Assembly: GCF_002592005.1 (NCBI RefSeq)
Contig: NZ_NVQF01000002.1
Coordinates: forward strand, 62,001 to 126,000
Direction: 5' to 3'
Source of the DNA: Mycolicibacterium palauense
GTDB lineage: Bacteria; Actinomycetota; Actinomycetes; Mycobacteriales; Mycobacteriaceae
Length of the DNA stretch: 64,000 bases
The notes below the pieces were generated by a model. The model did not search any database, was not told the DNA's origin, and worked only from the letters and a program-made list of their open reading frames with translations. This document shows, in pieces, positions 24,468 through 32,957 of this stretch (the stretch's first letter is position 1; the number at the start of each line of letters is the position of its first letter). The translations under genes were made by a program, and so were the position numbers.

Positions 24468-25514
24468 GTGATCCGTACCGTGCAGTGGGCCACCGGCAGT
24501 GTCGGAGCGCATGCGGTGCGCGCCGTGCACCGGCATCCCGAGCTGGAGCTGGTGGGCGCCTTCGTCTACAGCCCCGGGAAGGCCGGCCGCGACGTCGGCG
24601 AGATCTGCGGCCTGCCCCCGATCGGGGTGACCGCCACCGACGACCGCGAGGCGATCCTGGAGCTGGAGGCCGACTGCGTGCTGTACATGCCGCAGGGCGA
24701 GGCCGACCCGATGGGGGCCCTGCGGGACATCTGCGCGTTGCTGGCCTCCGGGAAGAACGTCGTCTCCACCGCCGTGACGGCGTTCATCTACCCGCGCAGT
24801 TGCGGAGAGCAGGTGGTGGATGCGCTGGAGCAGGCGTGCGCCGCGGGCGGCACCACGTTCCACGCCACCGGCATCGAACCCGGCTGGGCCGCCGAGGTGC
24901 TTCCCCTGACCATGTCGGCGCTGTTCGCCCGCATCGACTCGCTGGTGGTGCGCGAGCTGATGGACTACTCGACCTACGACAGCGCACCCATGCTCTTCGA
25001 CATCATGGGCTTCGGCAGGCGGCCCGAGGAGCCGGTGCCGATGGCCGACCCGGCCGCGCTGGGCATGACGTTCCGCGCGCCTCTGATGCTGCTGGCCGAC
25101 GGCCTGGGCGCCGACATCGAGGACTTCGCCCATCACCGGGAGGTGGTGCTGGCCGACCGGGTCATCGACGTCGCGGCGGGCCGGGTGGAGCCCGGCACCG
25201 TCTCGGCCCAGCGGTTCGGCTACAGCGCCATCGTCGACGGGCGCGCGGCGCTGACCGTCGAACACATCACGCGGCTGGCACCCGACCAGGCCCCGCAGTG
25301 GCCCACCGGGCGCGGATGGACGGTCGACGTCGAGGGTGAGCCGTCGATGACGCTGGAATCGCGGATCGCCACCCACGGCGAGGACGAGACCGACCAGGGC
25401 TGCCTGGGCACCGCCATGCACGCGGTGCATGCCATCGCCCCGGTGTGCGCGGCCGCTCCGGGCATCCGCACGTTCCTCGACCTGCCCATCATCGCCGGGC
25501 GTCGGATCCTGTAG
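24468..25514 (+). CDS. Dihydrodipicolinate-reductase-like NAD(P)-binding protein
   Basis: A 348-residue protein with a DapB-type N-terminal Rossmann domain (VQWATGSVGAHAVRAVHRHP in residues 5-24, then ELVGAFVYSPGKAGRDVG). It has a different C-terminal domain from true DapB and lacks the DapB substrate motif. Such proteins are abundant in mycobacteria, often near lipid and steroid catabolism genes, and are thought to be NAD(P)-dependent reductases of unknown substrate. The GTG start is preceded by a -10 element at the distance of a leaderless message, not by a Shine-Dalgarno. It lies between the aldA unit and purD and has no counterpart in the M. tuberculosis order I recall. Confidence 0.85.
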   Translation: MIRTVQWATGSVGAHAVRAVHRHPELELVGAFVYSPGKAGRDVGEICGLPPIGVTATDDREAILELEADCVLYMPQGEADPMGALRDICALLASGKNVVSTAVTAFIYPRSCGEQVVDALEQACAAGGTTFHATGIEPGWAAEVLPLTMSALFARIDSLVVRELMDYSTYDSAPMLFDIMGFGRRPEEPVPMADPAALGMTFRAPLMLLADGLGADIEDFAHHREVVLADRVIDVAAGRVEPGTVSAQRFGYSAIVDGRAALTVEHITRLAPDQAPQWPTGRGWTVDVEGEPSMTLESRIATHGEDETDQGCLGTAMHAVHAIAPVCAAAPGIRTFLDLPIIAGRRIL

Positions 25515-25538
25515 CGCCGGTCGGGGCCGCTAGGGTGG

Positions 25539-26813
25539 ATGCCTGTGCGTGTCCTCGTGATCGGATCCGGTGCCCGTGAGCATGCCCTGCTGCTGGCGCT
25601 GCGGCGTGACCCGCAGGTCGAGGCGCTCGCGGTGGCACCCGGCAACGCCGGCACGGCGTCGATCGCCGACCAGTACGACGTCGATGCCACCTCGGCGGAC
25701 AAGGTGGTCGAGCTGGCCCGAACCGTCGGTGCCGATCTGGTGGTGATCGGGCCGGAGGTTCCCCTGGTGCTCGGCGTCGCCGACGCGCTGCGCGCGGCGG
25801 GTATCGCCTGCTTCGGACCGTCGAAGGACGCGGCGCGCATCGAGGGGTCCAAGGCCTTCGCCAAGGACGTGATGGCCGCCGCGGGGGTCCGCACGGCCAC
25901 CAGCGAGACGGTGGACAATCCCGCGCACCTCGACGCCGCGCTGGACCGCTTCGGTCCCGCGGCCGGTCAGCCGGCGTGGGTCGTCAAGGATGACGGGCTG
26001 GCCGCCGGCAAGGGCGTGGTGGTGACCCCCGACCGCGATGTCGCCCGGGCCCACGCGGCCACCCTGCTGGAGGGTGGGCACCCGGTGCTGCTGGAGTCCT
26101 TCCTCGACGGACCCGAGGTCTCGCTGTTCTGTGTGGTGGACGGCGAGACGGTGGTGCCGTTGCTGCCGGCGCAGGATTTCAAGCGCGTCGGCGACGGCGA
26201 CGCCGGCCCGAACACCGGCGGGATGGGCGCCTACGCGCCGCTGCCGTGGCTCCCCGAATCGGTGACCACCCAGATCGTCGACGAGATCGTGAGACCGGTG
26301 GCGGCCGAACTGGTACGGCGGGGCTGCCCCTTCACGGGGCTGCTCTACGCCGGCCTGGCGATCACCTCCCAGGGCCCGGCCGTGGTCGAGTTCAACTGCC
26401 GGTTCGGTGATCCGGAGACCCAGGCGGTGCTCGCGTTGCTCGAGTCGCCGCTGGGGCAGCTGCTGGGCGCCGCGGCCACCGGTGACCTGGCCGAATTCGG
26501 GCCGCTCGCCTGGCGCGACGGGGCCGCGGTGACCGTCGTGATCGCCGCGGAGAACTACCCCGGACGGCCCCGCCTCGGTGACGTCATCACCGGTGCGGAG
26601 GCCGATGGGGTGCTACACGCGGGTACCTCGCGCCGCGACGACGGTGCGGTCGTCTCCTCCGGCGGCCGGGTGCTGTCGGTGGTGGGCACCGGCGCCGACC
26701 TGGAATCGGCACGAGCCGCCGCATATGCGATCGCCGATTCGATTCGGTTGACCGGCAGCCACTTTCGCACCGACATCGGGCTCGCCGCCGCAGAGGGCCG
26801 GATCCGGCTCTGA
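25539..26813 (+). CDS. purD: Phosphoribosylamine-glycine ligase PurD (GAR synthetase)
   Basis: A 424-residue ATP-grasp ligase of de novo purine synthesis, joining glycine to phosphoribosylamine with ATP. It shows [13 protein letters not shown] at the start, [15 protein letters not shown], the ATP-grasp segments [17 protein letters not shown] and [19 protein letters not shown] (each near 20 or less), and [11 protein letters not shown] for metal binding. The length is normal. It follows the DapB-like gene by 24 bp. Its last 200 bp are overlapped on the other strand by the C-terminal extension of the Bfd-type ORF. It is equivalent to Rv0772 and closes the conserved block. Confidence 0.96.
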   Translation: MPVRVLVIGSGAREHALLLALRRDPQVEALAVAPGNAGTASIADQYDVDATSADKVVELARTVGADLVVIGPEVPLVLGVADALRAAGIACFGPSKDAARIEGSKAFAKDVMAAAGVRTATSETVDNPAHLDAALDRFGPAAGQPAWVVKDDGLAAGKGVVVTPDRDVARAHAATLLEGGHPVLLESFLDGPEVSLFCVVDGETVVPLLPAQDFKRVGDGDAGPNTGGMGAYAPLPWLPESVTTQIVDEIVRPVAAELVRRGCPFTGLLYAGLAITSQGPAVVEFNCRFGDPETQAVLALLESPLGQLLGAAATGDLAEFGPLAWRDGAAVTVVIAAENYPGRPRLGDVITGAEADGVLHAGTSRRDDGAVVSSGGRVLSVVGTGADLESARAAAYAIADSIRLTGSHFRTDIGLAAAEGRIRL

Positions 26814-26975
26814 GGGCGCGTGCGCGTCGATGATCGCGCGCACGGTCCGTCGGCACCGGCCGCAGTCGCTGCCCGCTCCGCAGGCCGCCGCGACCTGCCC
26901 GGAGGTCGACGCGCCGCTCGAGATCGCGCGGCAGATCGACTCGTGGGTGGCCCCGGTGCACAGGCACACGTACAT
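26613..26975 (-). CDS. Bfd-type [2Fe-2S] ferredoxin with extended C-terminus overlapping purD
   Basis: Residues 1-54 match bacterioferritin-associated ferredoxin, the small protein that helps release iron from bacterioferritin. The cluster ligands are Cys4 and Cys6 (VCLCTG) with Cys38 and Cys41 (DCGRC). The open frame then continues 66 residues antisense to the 3' end of purD; this extension is rich in Gly/Ala/Arg and unlike the family, whose members are normally 60-75 residues. Either the extension is tolerated or it is only an open shadow without function. The ATG at 26975 starts exactly at the Bfd N-terminus. An IdeR box 75 bp upstream indicates iron control. Confidence 0.8.
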   Translation of the reverse strand: MYVCLCTGATHESICRAISSGASTSGQVAAACGAGSDCGRCRRTVRAIIDAHAPSEPDPALCGGEPDVGAKVAAGQPNRIGDRICGGSCRFQVGAGAHHRQHPAAGGDDRTVVAARGTRV

Positions 26976-27049
26976 CAGCCGGCCCCGTTCAAGGCTCGCC
27001 GTGCCCGCATCCGCATGTGCACTGTCGTCTCCGCCCCGCGAATCGATCT

Positions 27050-27068
27050 GAAGGTAACCCTAACCTTA
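27050..27068 (-). promoter_or_regulatory. IdeR iron box
   Basis: On the minus strand the 19 bases read TAAGGTTAGGGTTACCTTC, agreeing at 15 of 19 positions with the mycobacterial iron box TTAGGTTAGGCTAACCTAA and keeping the AGGTTAGG-N-N-ACCT core. It lies 75 bp before the Bfd gene and about 70-140 bp before the divergent SDR gene, so it could act on either. Confidence 0.75.
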
Positions 27069-27115
27069 CAAGATTGTGTCAACCCCTGCCGGCCCGAATT
27101 CCGAACCCTTGTCGA

Positions 27116-27133
27116 ATGGCTTACAGTTGAGCC
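27116..27133 (+). promoter_or_regulatory. Promoter element shared with 24450-24467
   Basis: ATGGCTTACAGTTGAGCC differs from the element before the DapB-like gene at one base. Its TACAGT (27122-27127) can serve as -10, placing the transcription start near 27134, just before GTG 27140. The shared bases outside the -10 suggest a common regulator or a duplicated promoter. Confidence 0.5.
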
Positions 27134-27187
27134 ATCCATGTGATCGCGGACACGTTCACACCGGTCGACGCGGAGGTACATCCCGGA

Positions 27188-27967
27188 ATGAATGGCGAGA
27201 GGCTCGCGGTGGTCGTCGGCGGAGCATCCGGGATCGGCTGGGCGGTCGCGCAGGGACTGGCCGCCGAGGGCTCCCGGGTGGTGGTGGCCGACCGCAACGG
27301 CGACGGGGCCGCCGAGCGTGCCGCCGAACTGGGCGACCCGCACACCTCGGCGACCGTCGACGTGACCGAGGAGGACACCCTCGCCGCCCTCTTCGACGAG
27401 CTGGGCACCGTCGACGTCGTGGTCAACACGGCCGGATTCGGCGACTTCGGGGCCATCACCGATCTGGAGGCCGAGCGCTTCCGCGCCGTCGTGGACTGCT
27501 GTCTCACCGGCGGGTTCCTGGTGGCCAAGCACGCCGGACGGCACCTGCGTGAAGGGGGCTGCCTGGTGTCGATCACCTCGCTGAACGCGCGGCTGGCCGC
27601 ACCGGGGATGAGCGCCTACTGCTCGGCCAAGGCCGGCCTGGCGATGCTGACCCAATGCGCGGCACTCGAATTCGCCCCGAGGGGCATCCGGGTCAACGCG
27701 GTCTCGCCCGGGTTCGTCCACACCCCGCTGACCGAACTGGTGACGATGGCGCCGGGGGTGCTGGAGGACTACGTGGAGAACACCCCGCTGGGCCGGGTGG
27801 GTACCGCGCAGGACGTCGCCGACGCGGTGCTGTTCGTGTGCTCGGACAAGGCGGCCTGGATGACCGGTGAGGTGATCGACCTCAACGGCGGTGCCCATCT
27901 CAAGCGCTACCCGGACGTGCTGGGATACATCTCGCGGATGGCCGAGACCTCCCCGGTCGCGCAGTGA
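27188..27967 (+). CDS. Short-chain dehydrogenase/reductase, first gene of a five-gene monooxygenase operon
   Basis: A 259-residue classical SDR with VVGGASGIGWAVA at the N-terminus, ADRNGDG (Asp after strand 2, NAD preference), VVNTAGFG in place of NNAG, and YCSAK as catalytic Tyr/Lys with Ser in SITSLNARL. ATG 27188 puts the Rossmann strand at residue 6 and is preferred; GTG 27140 is in frame, next to a -10 element, and would add 16 residues, so it cannot be excluded. The stop overlaps the next start (GTGA). Downstream partners suggest oxidation of an alcohol to the ketone used by the flavin monooxygenase (inference). Confidence 0.88.
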   Translation: MNGERLAVVVGGASGIGWAVAQGLAAEGSRVVVADRNGDGAAERAAELGDPHTSATVDVTEEDTLAALFDELGTVDVVVNTAGFGDFGAITDLEAERFRAVVDCCLTGGFLVAKHAGRHLREGGCLVSITSLNARLAAPGMSAYCSAKAGLAMLTQCAALEFAPRGIRVNAVSPGFVHTPLTELVTMAPGVLEDYVENTPLGRVGTAQDVADAVLFVCSDKAAWMTGEVIDLNGGAHLKRYPDVLGYISRMAETSPVAQ

Positions 27968-28833
27968 GCTCCGGGACGGCATCGCGTGCCGGCGGCTTCG
28001 CCGGCAAGCAGGCCGTGGTCACCGGCGCCGGCTCGGGAATCGGCGCCGCGTTGTGCCGCGCGCTGGACGCCGCCGGCGCCGACGTGCTGTGCACCGACGT
28101 CGACGCGGTGGCCGCCCAGCGCACCGCCGCCGCCCTGAGCCCGCGGGCCCGCAGCGCGCGGGTGGACGTCACCGACGCCGCGGCGGTGCAGGCGGCCGTC
28201 GACGAGGTGGTCGAGCGGTCGGGCCGGCTCGACCTGATGTTCAACAACGCCGGCATCACCTGGGCCGCCGACACCGAACTGCTGACCCTCGAGCACTGGA
28301 ACGCGATCATCGACGTCAACATCCGGGGCGTGGTGCACGGGGTCGCGGCCGCCTACCCGCAGATGGTGCGCCAGGGCCACGGCTTCCTGGTCAACACCGC
28401 CTCGATGGCCGGTCTGGCCGCCGCCGGACAGATCACCAGCTACGTGATGTCCAAACACGCCGTGGTCGGGCTGTCGTTGGCGCTGCGTTCCGAGGCCGCC
28501 GCCCACAACATCGGGGTGCTGGCCATCTGCCCGGCGGCGGTCGAGACGCCGATCCTGGACAAGGGTCTGATCACCGGCATCAACGGCCGCGAGTTCTATC
28601 GAATGGGCCAGCGCAGCAGTCGGTTCTACGATCCCGACCGGCTGGCCCGGGACACCCTGCGGGCGATCCGGCGCAACCGCGCCGTGCTGGTGGCGCCCCG
28701 CAAGGCCTACCCGGGCTGGCTGCTGGCCCGTTACGCGCCGGGCCTGATGCAGCGGATGTCCATCCGCTTCGTGGCCAGGCAGCGCGCGGCCCAGCGCGAT
28801 GCCGCCGCGCCTTCGGAAGGAGCAACACGATGA
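27964..28833 (+). CDS. Second short-chain dehydrogenase/reductase of the operon
   Basis: A 289-residue SDR. TGAGSGIGAALCRAL near residue 20 binds the dinucleotide, TDVDAV suggests NAD, FNNAGITW is the NNAG motif, and SYVMSKHAVVGL has the catalytic Tyr/Lys. The extended C-terminus (residues ~230-289: YPGWLLARYAPGLMQRMS, then a basic tail) is longer than in minimal SDRs and typical of the mycobacterial multifunctional or membrane-associated type. GTG 27964 overlaps the preceding stop and its own stop overlaps the ATG of the kinase-like gene. Confidence 0.9.
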   Translation: MSSGTASRAGGFAGKQAVVTGAGSGIGAALCRALDAAGADVLCTDVDAVAAQRTAAALSPRARSARVDVTDAAAVQAAVDEVVERSGRLDLMFNNAGITWAADTELLTLEHWNAIIDVNIRGVVHGVAAAYPQMVRQGHGFLVNTASMAGLAAAGQITSYVMSKHAVVGLSLALRSEAAAHNIGVLAICPAAVETPILDKGLITGINGREFYRMGQRSSRFYDPDRLARDTLRAIRRNRAVLVAPRKAYPGWLLARYAPGLMQRMSIRFVARQRAAQRDAAAPSEGATR

Positions 28834-29906
28834 CGGTGCCGGTGCCCATTCCCCGCTATCCCGACGACGTCACCGCACAGTGGCTGGGCTCGGCGCTGGG
28901 TCGTGAGGTCGCCGCCGCCGAGGTGACCGCGGTCGGGACCGGACAGACCGGCGCCACCTACCGCGTCGCGGTGCGCTACGTGTCCGGCCCCGGCGGGCTG
29001 CCCGAGACCTTCATCGTCAAGCTGCCCGCCGGAGACGACACCGTCCGCGACCGGGTGATCCCGGGGTATCGCAGCGAGTGCGCGTTCTACGACGCCGTCG
29101 CCGATCGGGTGAGCGTGCCGATCCCGCAGTGCTTCCACTGCACCATCTCCGAGGACGCGGCCGAGTACGCGTTGCTGTTGACCGACCAGGCGCCCGCGGT
29201 CCAGGGCGATCAGATCGCCGGGTGCGGGGAGGAGCAGGCGCGGCTGGCGGCCGCGGCCATCGCCGGCCTGCACGGGCCGACGTGGGGCCGGCGGGAGTGG
29301 CTGTCCTTCCCCGGGCTGGCGATGTCGCTGCTGGAGGACGACGCCAAGAAGGGTCTCGGTGACGTCGCGGTGATGAGCGCGGACATCACCGTCGACAAGC
29401 TGGGGGACAAACTCAGCCCCGCCGACCGCGCGACCTTCGTCGAGGCGATGGGCCTGGTGACGCCCTGGCTGCACAACGACTTCGGCCGATTCAGTCTGAT
29501 CCACGGCGACTACCGGCTGGACAACATGCTGTTCCACCCCGACGGAAAGCGGATGTGGGTGGTGGACTGGCAGACCCTCGGCGTGGGCCTGCCGGCCCGG
29601 GACCTGTCCTACTTCGCCGCGACCAGCCTCGAACCCGGGCTGCGCGCCCGCATCGAGAAGGATCTGGTCGCCGTCTACCACCGCGCCCTGCTGGACACCG
29701 GCGTCGAGGGCTACGACGAGCAGAGCTGTTGGCAGGACTACCGGTACGGCATGGTGCAGGCGCTGCTGATCTCCGGGCTCGGGTTCGCGTTCGCGGTGGG
29801 CACCGATCGCGGCGACGACATGGTCGCCACCATGCTGCGGCGCTCCTGCCAGGCGATCCGGGAGCTGGACACGGTGGCGCTCATCCGCGACGTCGCGGGC
29901 CTGTGA
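28830..29906 (+). CDS. Aminoglycoside-phosphotransferase-family kinase-like protein
   Basis: A 358-residue protein of the APH/ecdysteroid-kinase-like group. The catalytic loop is IHGDYRLDNMLF with Asp in HGD and Asn in LDN. The metal-binding Asp is in MWVVDWQTLGVGL and the N-terminal lobe shows VGTGQTGATYRVAV and ETFIVKLPAGDD (Lys). Antibiotic resistance is not implied: many mycobacterial members sit in lipid or steroid catabolism operons and are thought to phosphorylate small hydroxylated molecules. Here it is co-translated with two SDRs, a flavin monooxygenase and a hydrolase (4-bp overlap upstream), so a hydroxylated lipid intermediate is the likely ligand (inference). Confidence 0.87.
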   Translation: MTVPVPIPRYPDDVTAQWLGSALGREVAAAEVTAVGTGQTGATYRVAVRYVSGPGGLPETFIVKLPAGDDTVRDRVIPGYRSECAFYDAVADRVSVPIPQCFHCTISEDAAEYALLLTDQAPAVQGDQIAGCGEEQARLAAAAIAGLHGPTWGRREWLSFPGLAMSLLEDDAKKGLGDVAVMSADITVDKLGDKLSPADRATFVEAMGLVTPWLHNDFGRFSLIHGDYRLDNMLFHPDGKRMWVVDWQTLGVGLPARDLSYFAATSLEPGLRARIEKDLVAVYHRALLDTGVEGYDEQSCWQDYRYGMVQALLISGLGFAFAVGTDRGDDMVATMLRRSCQAIRELDTVALIRDVAGL

Positions 29907-29940
29907 GCGGGCAGCGAGTCGAGAAGAAAGGGTGGGCAGC

Positions 29941-31296
29941 GTGAGCCGGTCGAATCCCCGTACCGCGATCATCGGCGCCGGGATCAGCGGACTGACCGCC
30001 GGCAAGATGCTCAAGGACTACGGCGTGCCCTACACCACCTTCGAGACCTCCGACCGGATCGGCGGCAACTGGGCTTTCGGCAATCCCAACGGCCACAGCA
30101 GCGCCTACCGGTCGCTGCACATCGACACGTCCAAACACCGGTTGTCCTTCAAGGACTTTCCGGTCCCCGAGCATTTCCCGGCGTTCCCGCACCACACCGA
30201 GATCAAGCGGTACCTCGACGACTACGCCGAGGCGTTCGGCCTCCTGGAGCACATCGAATTCGGCAACGGCGTGGCGCATGCCCGCCCGACCTCATCCGGG
30301 TGGGAGATCCACGACGGTGCCGGAGCCGTCCGCGAGTTCGACCTGCTGGTCGTCGGCAACGGCCACCACTGGGACCCGCGGTTCGCCGAGTTCCCGGGGA
30401 CCTTCACCGGTGAGACGATCCACTCGCACCACTACATCGACCCCCACACGCCGCTGGAGTTGACCGGCAAACGCATCCTGGTCGTCGGCATCGGCAACAG
30501 CGCCGCCGACATCACCGTCGAACTGTCGTCGAGGTCGCTGCAGAACACGGTGACGTTGTCGACCCGGTCCAGCGCCTGGATCGTGCCGAAGTATCTTGCC
30601 GGACAACCGGGCGACAAGTTCTTCCGGACCACGCCCTACCTGCCGCTGTCCTGGCAGCGCAGGGCGGCGCAGTGGTTCGCCCCGATGGTCGGCGCCGACC
30701 CGACGAGATACGGCCTGCCGCCGGCCAATCACCGGCTCTTCGAAGCTCATCCGACCCAGTCGGTCGAGTTGCCGCTGCGGCTGGGATCCGGCGACGTGAT
30801 CCCCAAGCCCAATGTCACCCTGCTGGACGGGGACACCGTGGTGTTCGAGGACGGCACCAGCGGCGTCTTCGACGCGATCGTGTACGCCACCGGCTACAAC
30901 ATCACCTTCCCGTTCTTCGACCCGGAGTTCATCAGCGCTCCGGACAACCACATCCGGCTCTACAAACGCATGTTCAAGCCGGGCGTCGACAACCTGGTGT
31001 TCATCGGCTTCGCCCAGGCCATCCCGACGCTGTTTCCGTTCGTCGAATGCCAGTCGCGGCTGCTGGCGGCCTACGCGGTGGGCCGCTACGCGCTGCCGCC
31101 GCCCGAGGAGATGGAGCGGGTGATCGACGCCGACCAGCAGCTGCACGCCGGCCATTGCGTCGACCGGCCGCGGCACACCCAGCAGGTCGACTACTTCTAC
31201 TACGAGCACGACATCCGTACCCGGGAGCTGCCTGCCGGCGCGGCCCGCGCCGCCACGGGGCGAGGTGGGGACCGGATCCCGGTGGGGGTCCGGTGA
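29941..31296 (+). CDS. Flavin-containing monooxygenase
   Basis: A 451-residue FMO-type flavoprotein. The FAD site is IIGAGISGLTAGKML at the N-terminus, followed by DRIGGNWAFG. The NADPH site is ILVVGIGNSAADI near residue 180. The FMO/BVMO fingerprint region reads FTGETIHSHHYID, closer to class B flavin monooxygenases that attack N, S or ketones. ATG-like motif IVYATGYNITFPFF is the C-terminal signature. GTG 29941 is preferred over GTG 29932 because it follows AAAGGG at a normal distance. The preceding SDRs could supply the ketone and the downstream hydrolase (4-bp overlap) could cleave an ester product. Confidence 0.9.
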   Translation: MSRSNPRTAIIGAGISGLTAGKMLKDYGVPYTTFETSDRIGGNWAFGNPNGHSSAYRSLHIDTSKHRLSFKDFPVPEHFPAFPHHTEIKRYLDDYAEAFGLLEHIEFGNGVAHARPTSSGWEIHDGAGAVREFDLLVVGNGHHWDPRFAEFPGTFTGETIHSHHYIDPHTPLELTGKRILVVGIGNSAADITVELSSRSLQNTVTLSTRSSAWIVPKYLAGQPGDKFFRTTPYLPLSWQRRAAQWFAPMVGADPTRYGLPPANHRLFEAHPTQSVELPLRLGSGDVIPKPNVTLLDGDTVVFEDGTSGVFDAIVYATGYNITFPFFDPEFISAPDNHIRLYKRMFKPGVDNLVFIGFAQAIPTLFPFVECQSRLLAAYAVGRYALPPPEEMERVIDADQQLHAGHCVDRPRHTQQVDYFYYEHDIRTRELPAGAARAATGRGGDRIPVGVR

Positions 31297-32261
31297 GTGC
31301 CGCCGTCACCGGTGGGTGCACCGATGCCCCCGACGACGCCGGATCGCCGTGCCGCGACGTCACGTTCTGGTCCTCGGGAGTGAACTGCAGCGCCTGGCAC
31401 TTCCCCGCCGCGGGCCCGGAGACCGGGGGCGGAGCAGGGCGCGCGGTGGTGGTGATGGCCCACGGGGTGGGCGGGACCAAGGACTCGGGGTTGCGGCCCT
31501 TCGCCGAGCGGTTCGCCGCGGCGGGAATGGACGTGCTGGCCTTCGACTACCGCGGGTTCGGTACATCGGAAGGCGAACCACGCCAGGTGGTGTCGATCGA
31601 CGCGCAACTGGCCGACTACCGCGCCGCGATCGCGGCCGCCCGGGCGCTGCCCGGGGTCCGTCCCGACCGTGTGGTGCTGTGGGGCTCGTCGCTGTCGGGC
31701 GGGCATGTCCTCCGCGTCGCCGCCGACCGCGACGACGTCGCCGCCGTGATCGCCATGACGCCCCTGACCGATGCCCTGGCCACCGGGCGGGCGGTGGTCC
31801 GGCAGTACCGTGCGGCGCCGATGCTGCGTTCGGCGTTCGCCGGGGCGGCCAGCCGGCTCGGCGGCTCGGTGGGCCGCGACCCGATCTACATGCCGCTGGT
31901 CGCGTATCCCGGTCAACCCGGGGCACTGGCCCTCGACGGCGCCTACGACAGCTATCTGTCGCTGGCCGGCCCCACCTGGCGCAACGAGGTCGACTCGTCG
32001 GTGGGGATGGAGCTGCTCAAGATCCGGACGAAGTCGTATGCCAGGCGGCTGCGCAGCCCGCTTCTGGTGCAGATCGCCGACTTCGACCGGTTCGTCCCCG
32101 CCGACGCGGTGCTGCGCACCGCGGTGGCCGGGCGAGCCCAGGTGCATCACTACCCCTGCGACCACTTCGACGTGTGGCCCGAGCACGACTGGTTCGAGCG
32201 TGCCGCCGCCGACCAGGTGTCGTTCCTGAAAAGAGTGCTGCGGCAGCCGGAATCGGGCTAG
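31293..32261 (+). CDS. Alpha/beta hydrolase
   Basis: A 322-residue serine hydrolase of the alpha/beta fold. VVVMAHGVGGTKDSG near residue 50 gives the oxyanion region, AFDYRGFGTSEGEPR follows, and the nucleophile elbow is WGSSLSGGHVL. The acid and His are probably in ADFDRFVP and CDHFDVWP near the C-terminus. It resembles X-Pro-peptidase/DLH-type hydrolases without a signal peptide. It overlaps the flavin monooxygenase stop by 4 bp, so it likely hydrolyses the ester or lactone produced there (inference). It converges with the DM13 gene with only 4 bp between stops. Confidence 0.87.
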   Translation: MSAAVTGGCTDAPDDAGSPCRDVTFWSSGVNCSAWHFPAAGPETGGGAGRAVVVMAHGVGGTKDSGLRPFAERFAAAGMDVLAFDYRGFGTSEGEPRQVVSIDAQLADYRAAIAAARALPGVRPDRVVLWGSSLSGGHVLRVAADRDDVAAVIAMTPLTDALATGRAVVRQYRAAPMLRSAFAGAASRLGGSVGRDPIYMPLVAYPGQPGALALDGAYDSYLSLAGPTWRNEVDSSVGMELLKIRTKSYARRLRSPLLVQIADFDRFVPADAVLRTAVAGRAQVHHYPCDHFDVWPEHDWFERAAADQVSFLKRVLRQPESG

Positions 32262-32265
32262 CCGC

Positions 32266-32835
32266 TCACGCGACGGGGACGAGTTCGGCCGCGCCGAACG
32301 ACACGTTGAACCGGTCGCACCAGATGCTCACGCTGTCCAGCCCGGTCACGTCGGTGCCGGCCGGGACCGGATAGTTGGCGCTGCCCCTGTTGCCCTTGAG
32401 GGCACCGAGATCGACCCAGCGGCCGTCGTCGAAGACACCGGCCCGGCCGGTGCCGGGTGTGACCGGTGCGTCGGTGAGCCACACCTTGAGCTCGGGGCCG
32501 TCACTGGTGTCGAGGTCGTCGATGCGCACCAGCATCGAATCGTCGGGCAGCCGCAGAAGTTGCGCGGTGCCGGAGGTGTCGTGTTCCTGGCCGACGAACT
32601 CGCCCTGCGACAGCACCACCGGTCCCTGCAGGCCCGGGTCGGCAGCCGAGGGCCCCGCGACCGACGCCGGTAGCGGCTCGTCGACGGTGGTGTTGGTGAA
32701 CAACTTCCAGGGCTGGAACCAGTAGGCGCCCACCGCGGCGGCGACCACCACAACCACCACGCCGAGCACCGAGCCGACCAGCACCAGCGGGTGACGCAGG
32801 AACCGCAGCCGCGACGGCCGCGTCGGTCCGGACAT
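32266..32835 (-). CDS. Membrane-anchored DM13-domain protein
   Basis: A 189-residue protein with a basic N-terminus, one transmembrane helix (residues ~16-40, Val-rich) and an extracytoplasmic DM13 domain (about 75-188). The domain signatures are LLRLPDDSMLVRIDDLDTSDG (split over ~20 residues), GPELKVWLTDA, VDLGALKGNRGSANYPVPAG and SIWCDRFNVSFGAAEL, with the lone conserved Cys near 177. DM13 domains are thought to take part in redox or electron transfer through that Cys. No neighbour suggests a partner. The start at 32835 gives positive charges before the helix, consistent with N-in topology. Confidence 0.88.
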   Translation of the reverse strand: MSGPTRPSRLRFLRHPLVLVGSVLGVVVVVVAAAVGAYWFQPWKLFTNTTVDEPLPASVAGPSAADPGLQGPVVLSQGEFVGQEHDTSGTAQLLRLPDDSMLVRIDDLDTSDGPELKVWLTDAPVTPGTGRAGVFDDGRWVDLGALKGNRGSANYPVPAGTDVTGLDSVSIWCDRFNVSFGAAELVPVA

Positions 32836-32898
32836 GTGCCGATTATCGCCTGTGAGCCGGCTGGGAGGAAGCCCCGGGACGTGGCCGGGGCCGCCTCC

Positions 32899-32957
32899 CG
32901 TCAGAACACCGGCCCGTCAGAACACCGGCCCGTCAGAACACCGGCCCGTCAGAACAC
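32899..32957. repeat. 16-bp tandem repeat at the end of the SDR gene
   Basis: Three full copies and one partial copy of CGTCAGAACACCGGCC run from 32899 to 32957. The last, partial copy includes the stop codon of the minus-strand SDR (32949-32951), so each repeat re-creates the final codons and stop of that gene. Confidence 0.8.

Noticed and set aside
23670..25430. Long minus-strand frame across the CMD and DapB-like genes
   Set aside because: Antisense shadow with low-complexity His/Gly/Arg content, while the plus-strand genes have domain signatures.
28830..29906. APH-like gene considered as antibiotic resistance
   Set aside because: It is co-translated with SDRs and a flavin monooxygenase and lacks any other resistance context, so a metabolic kinase role is more likely.
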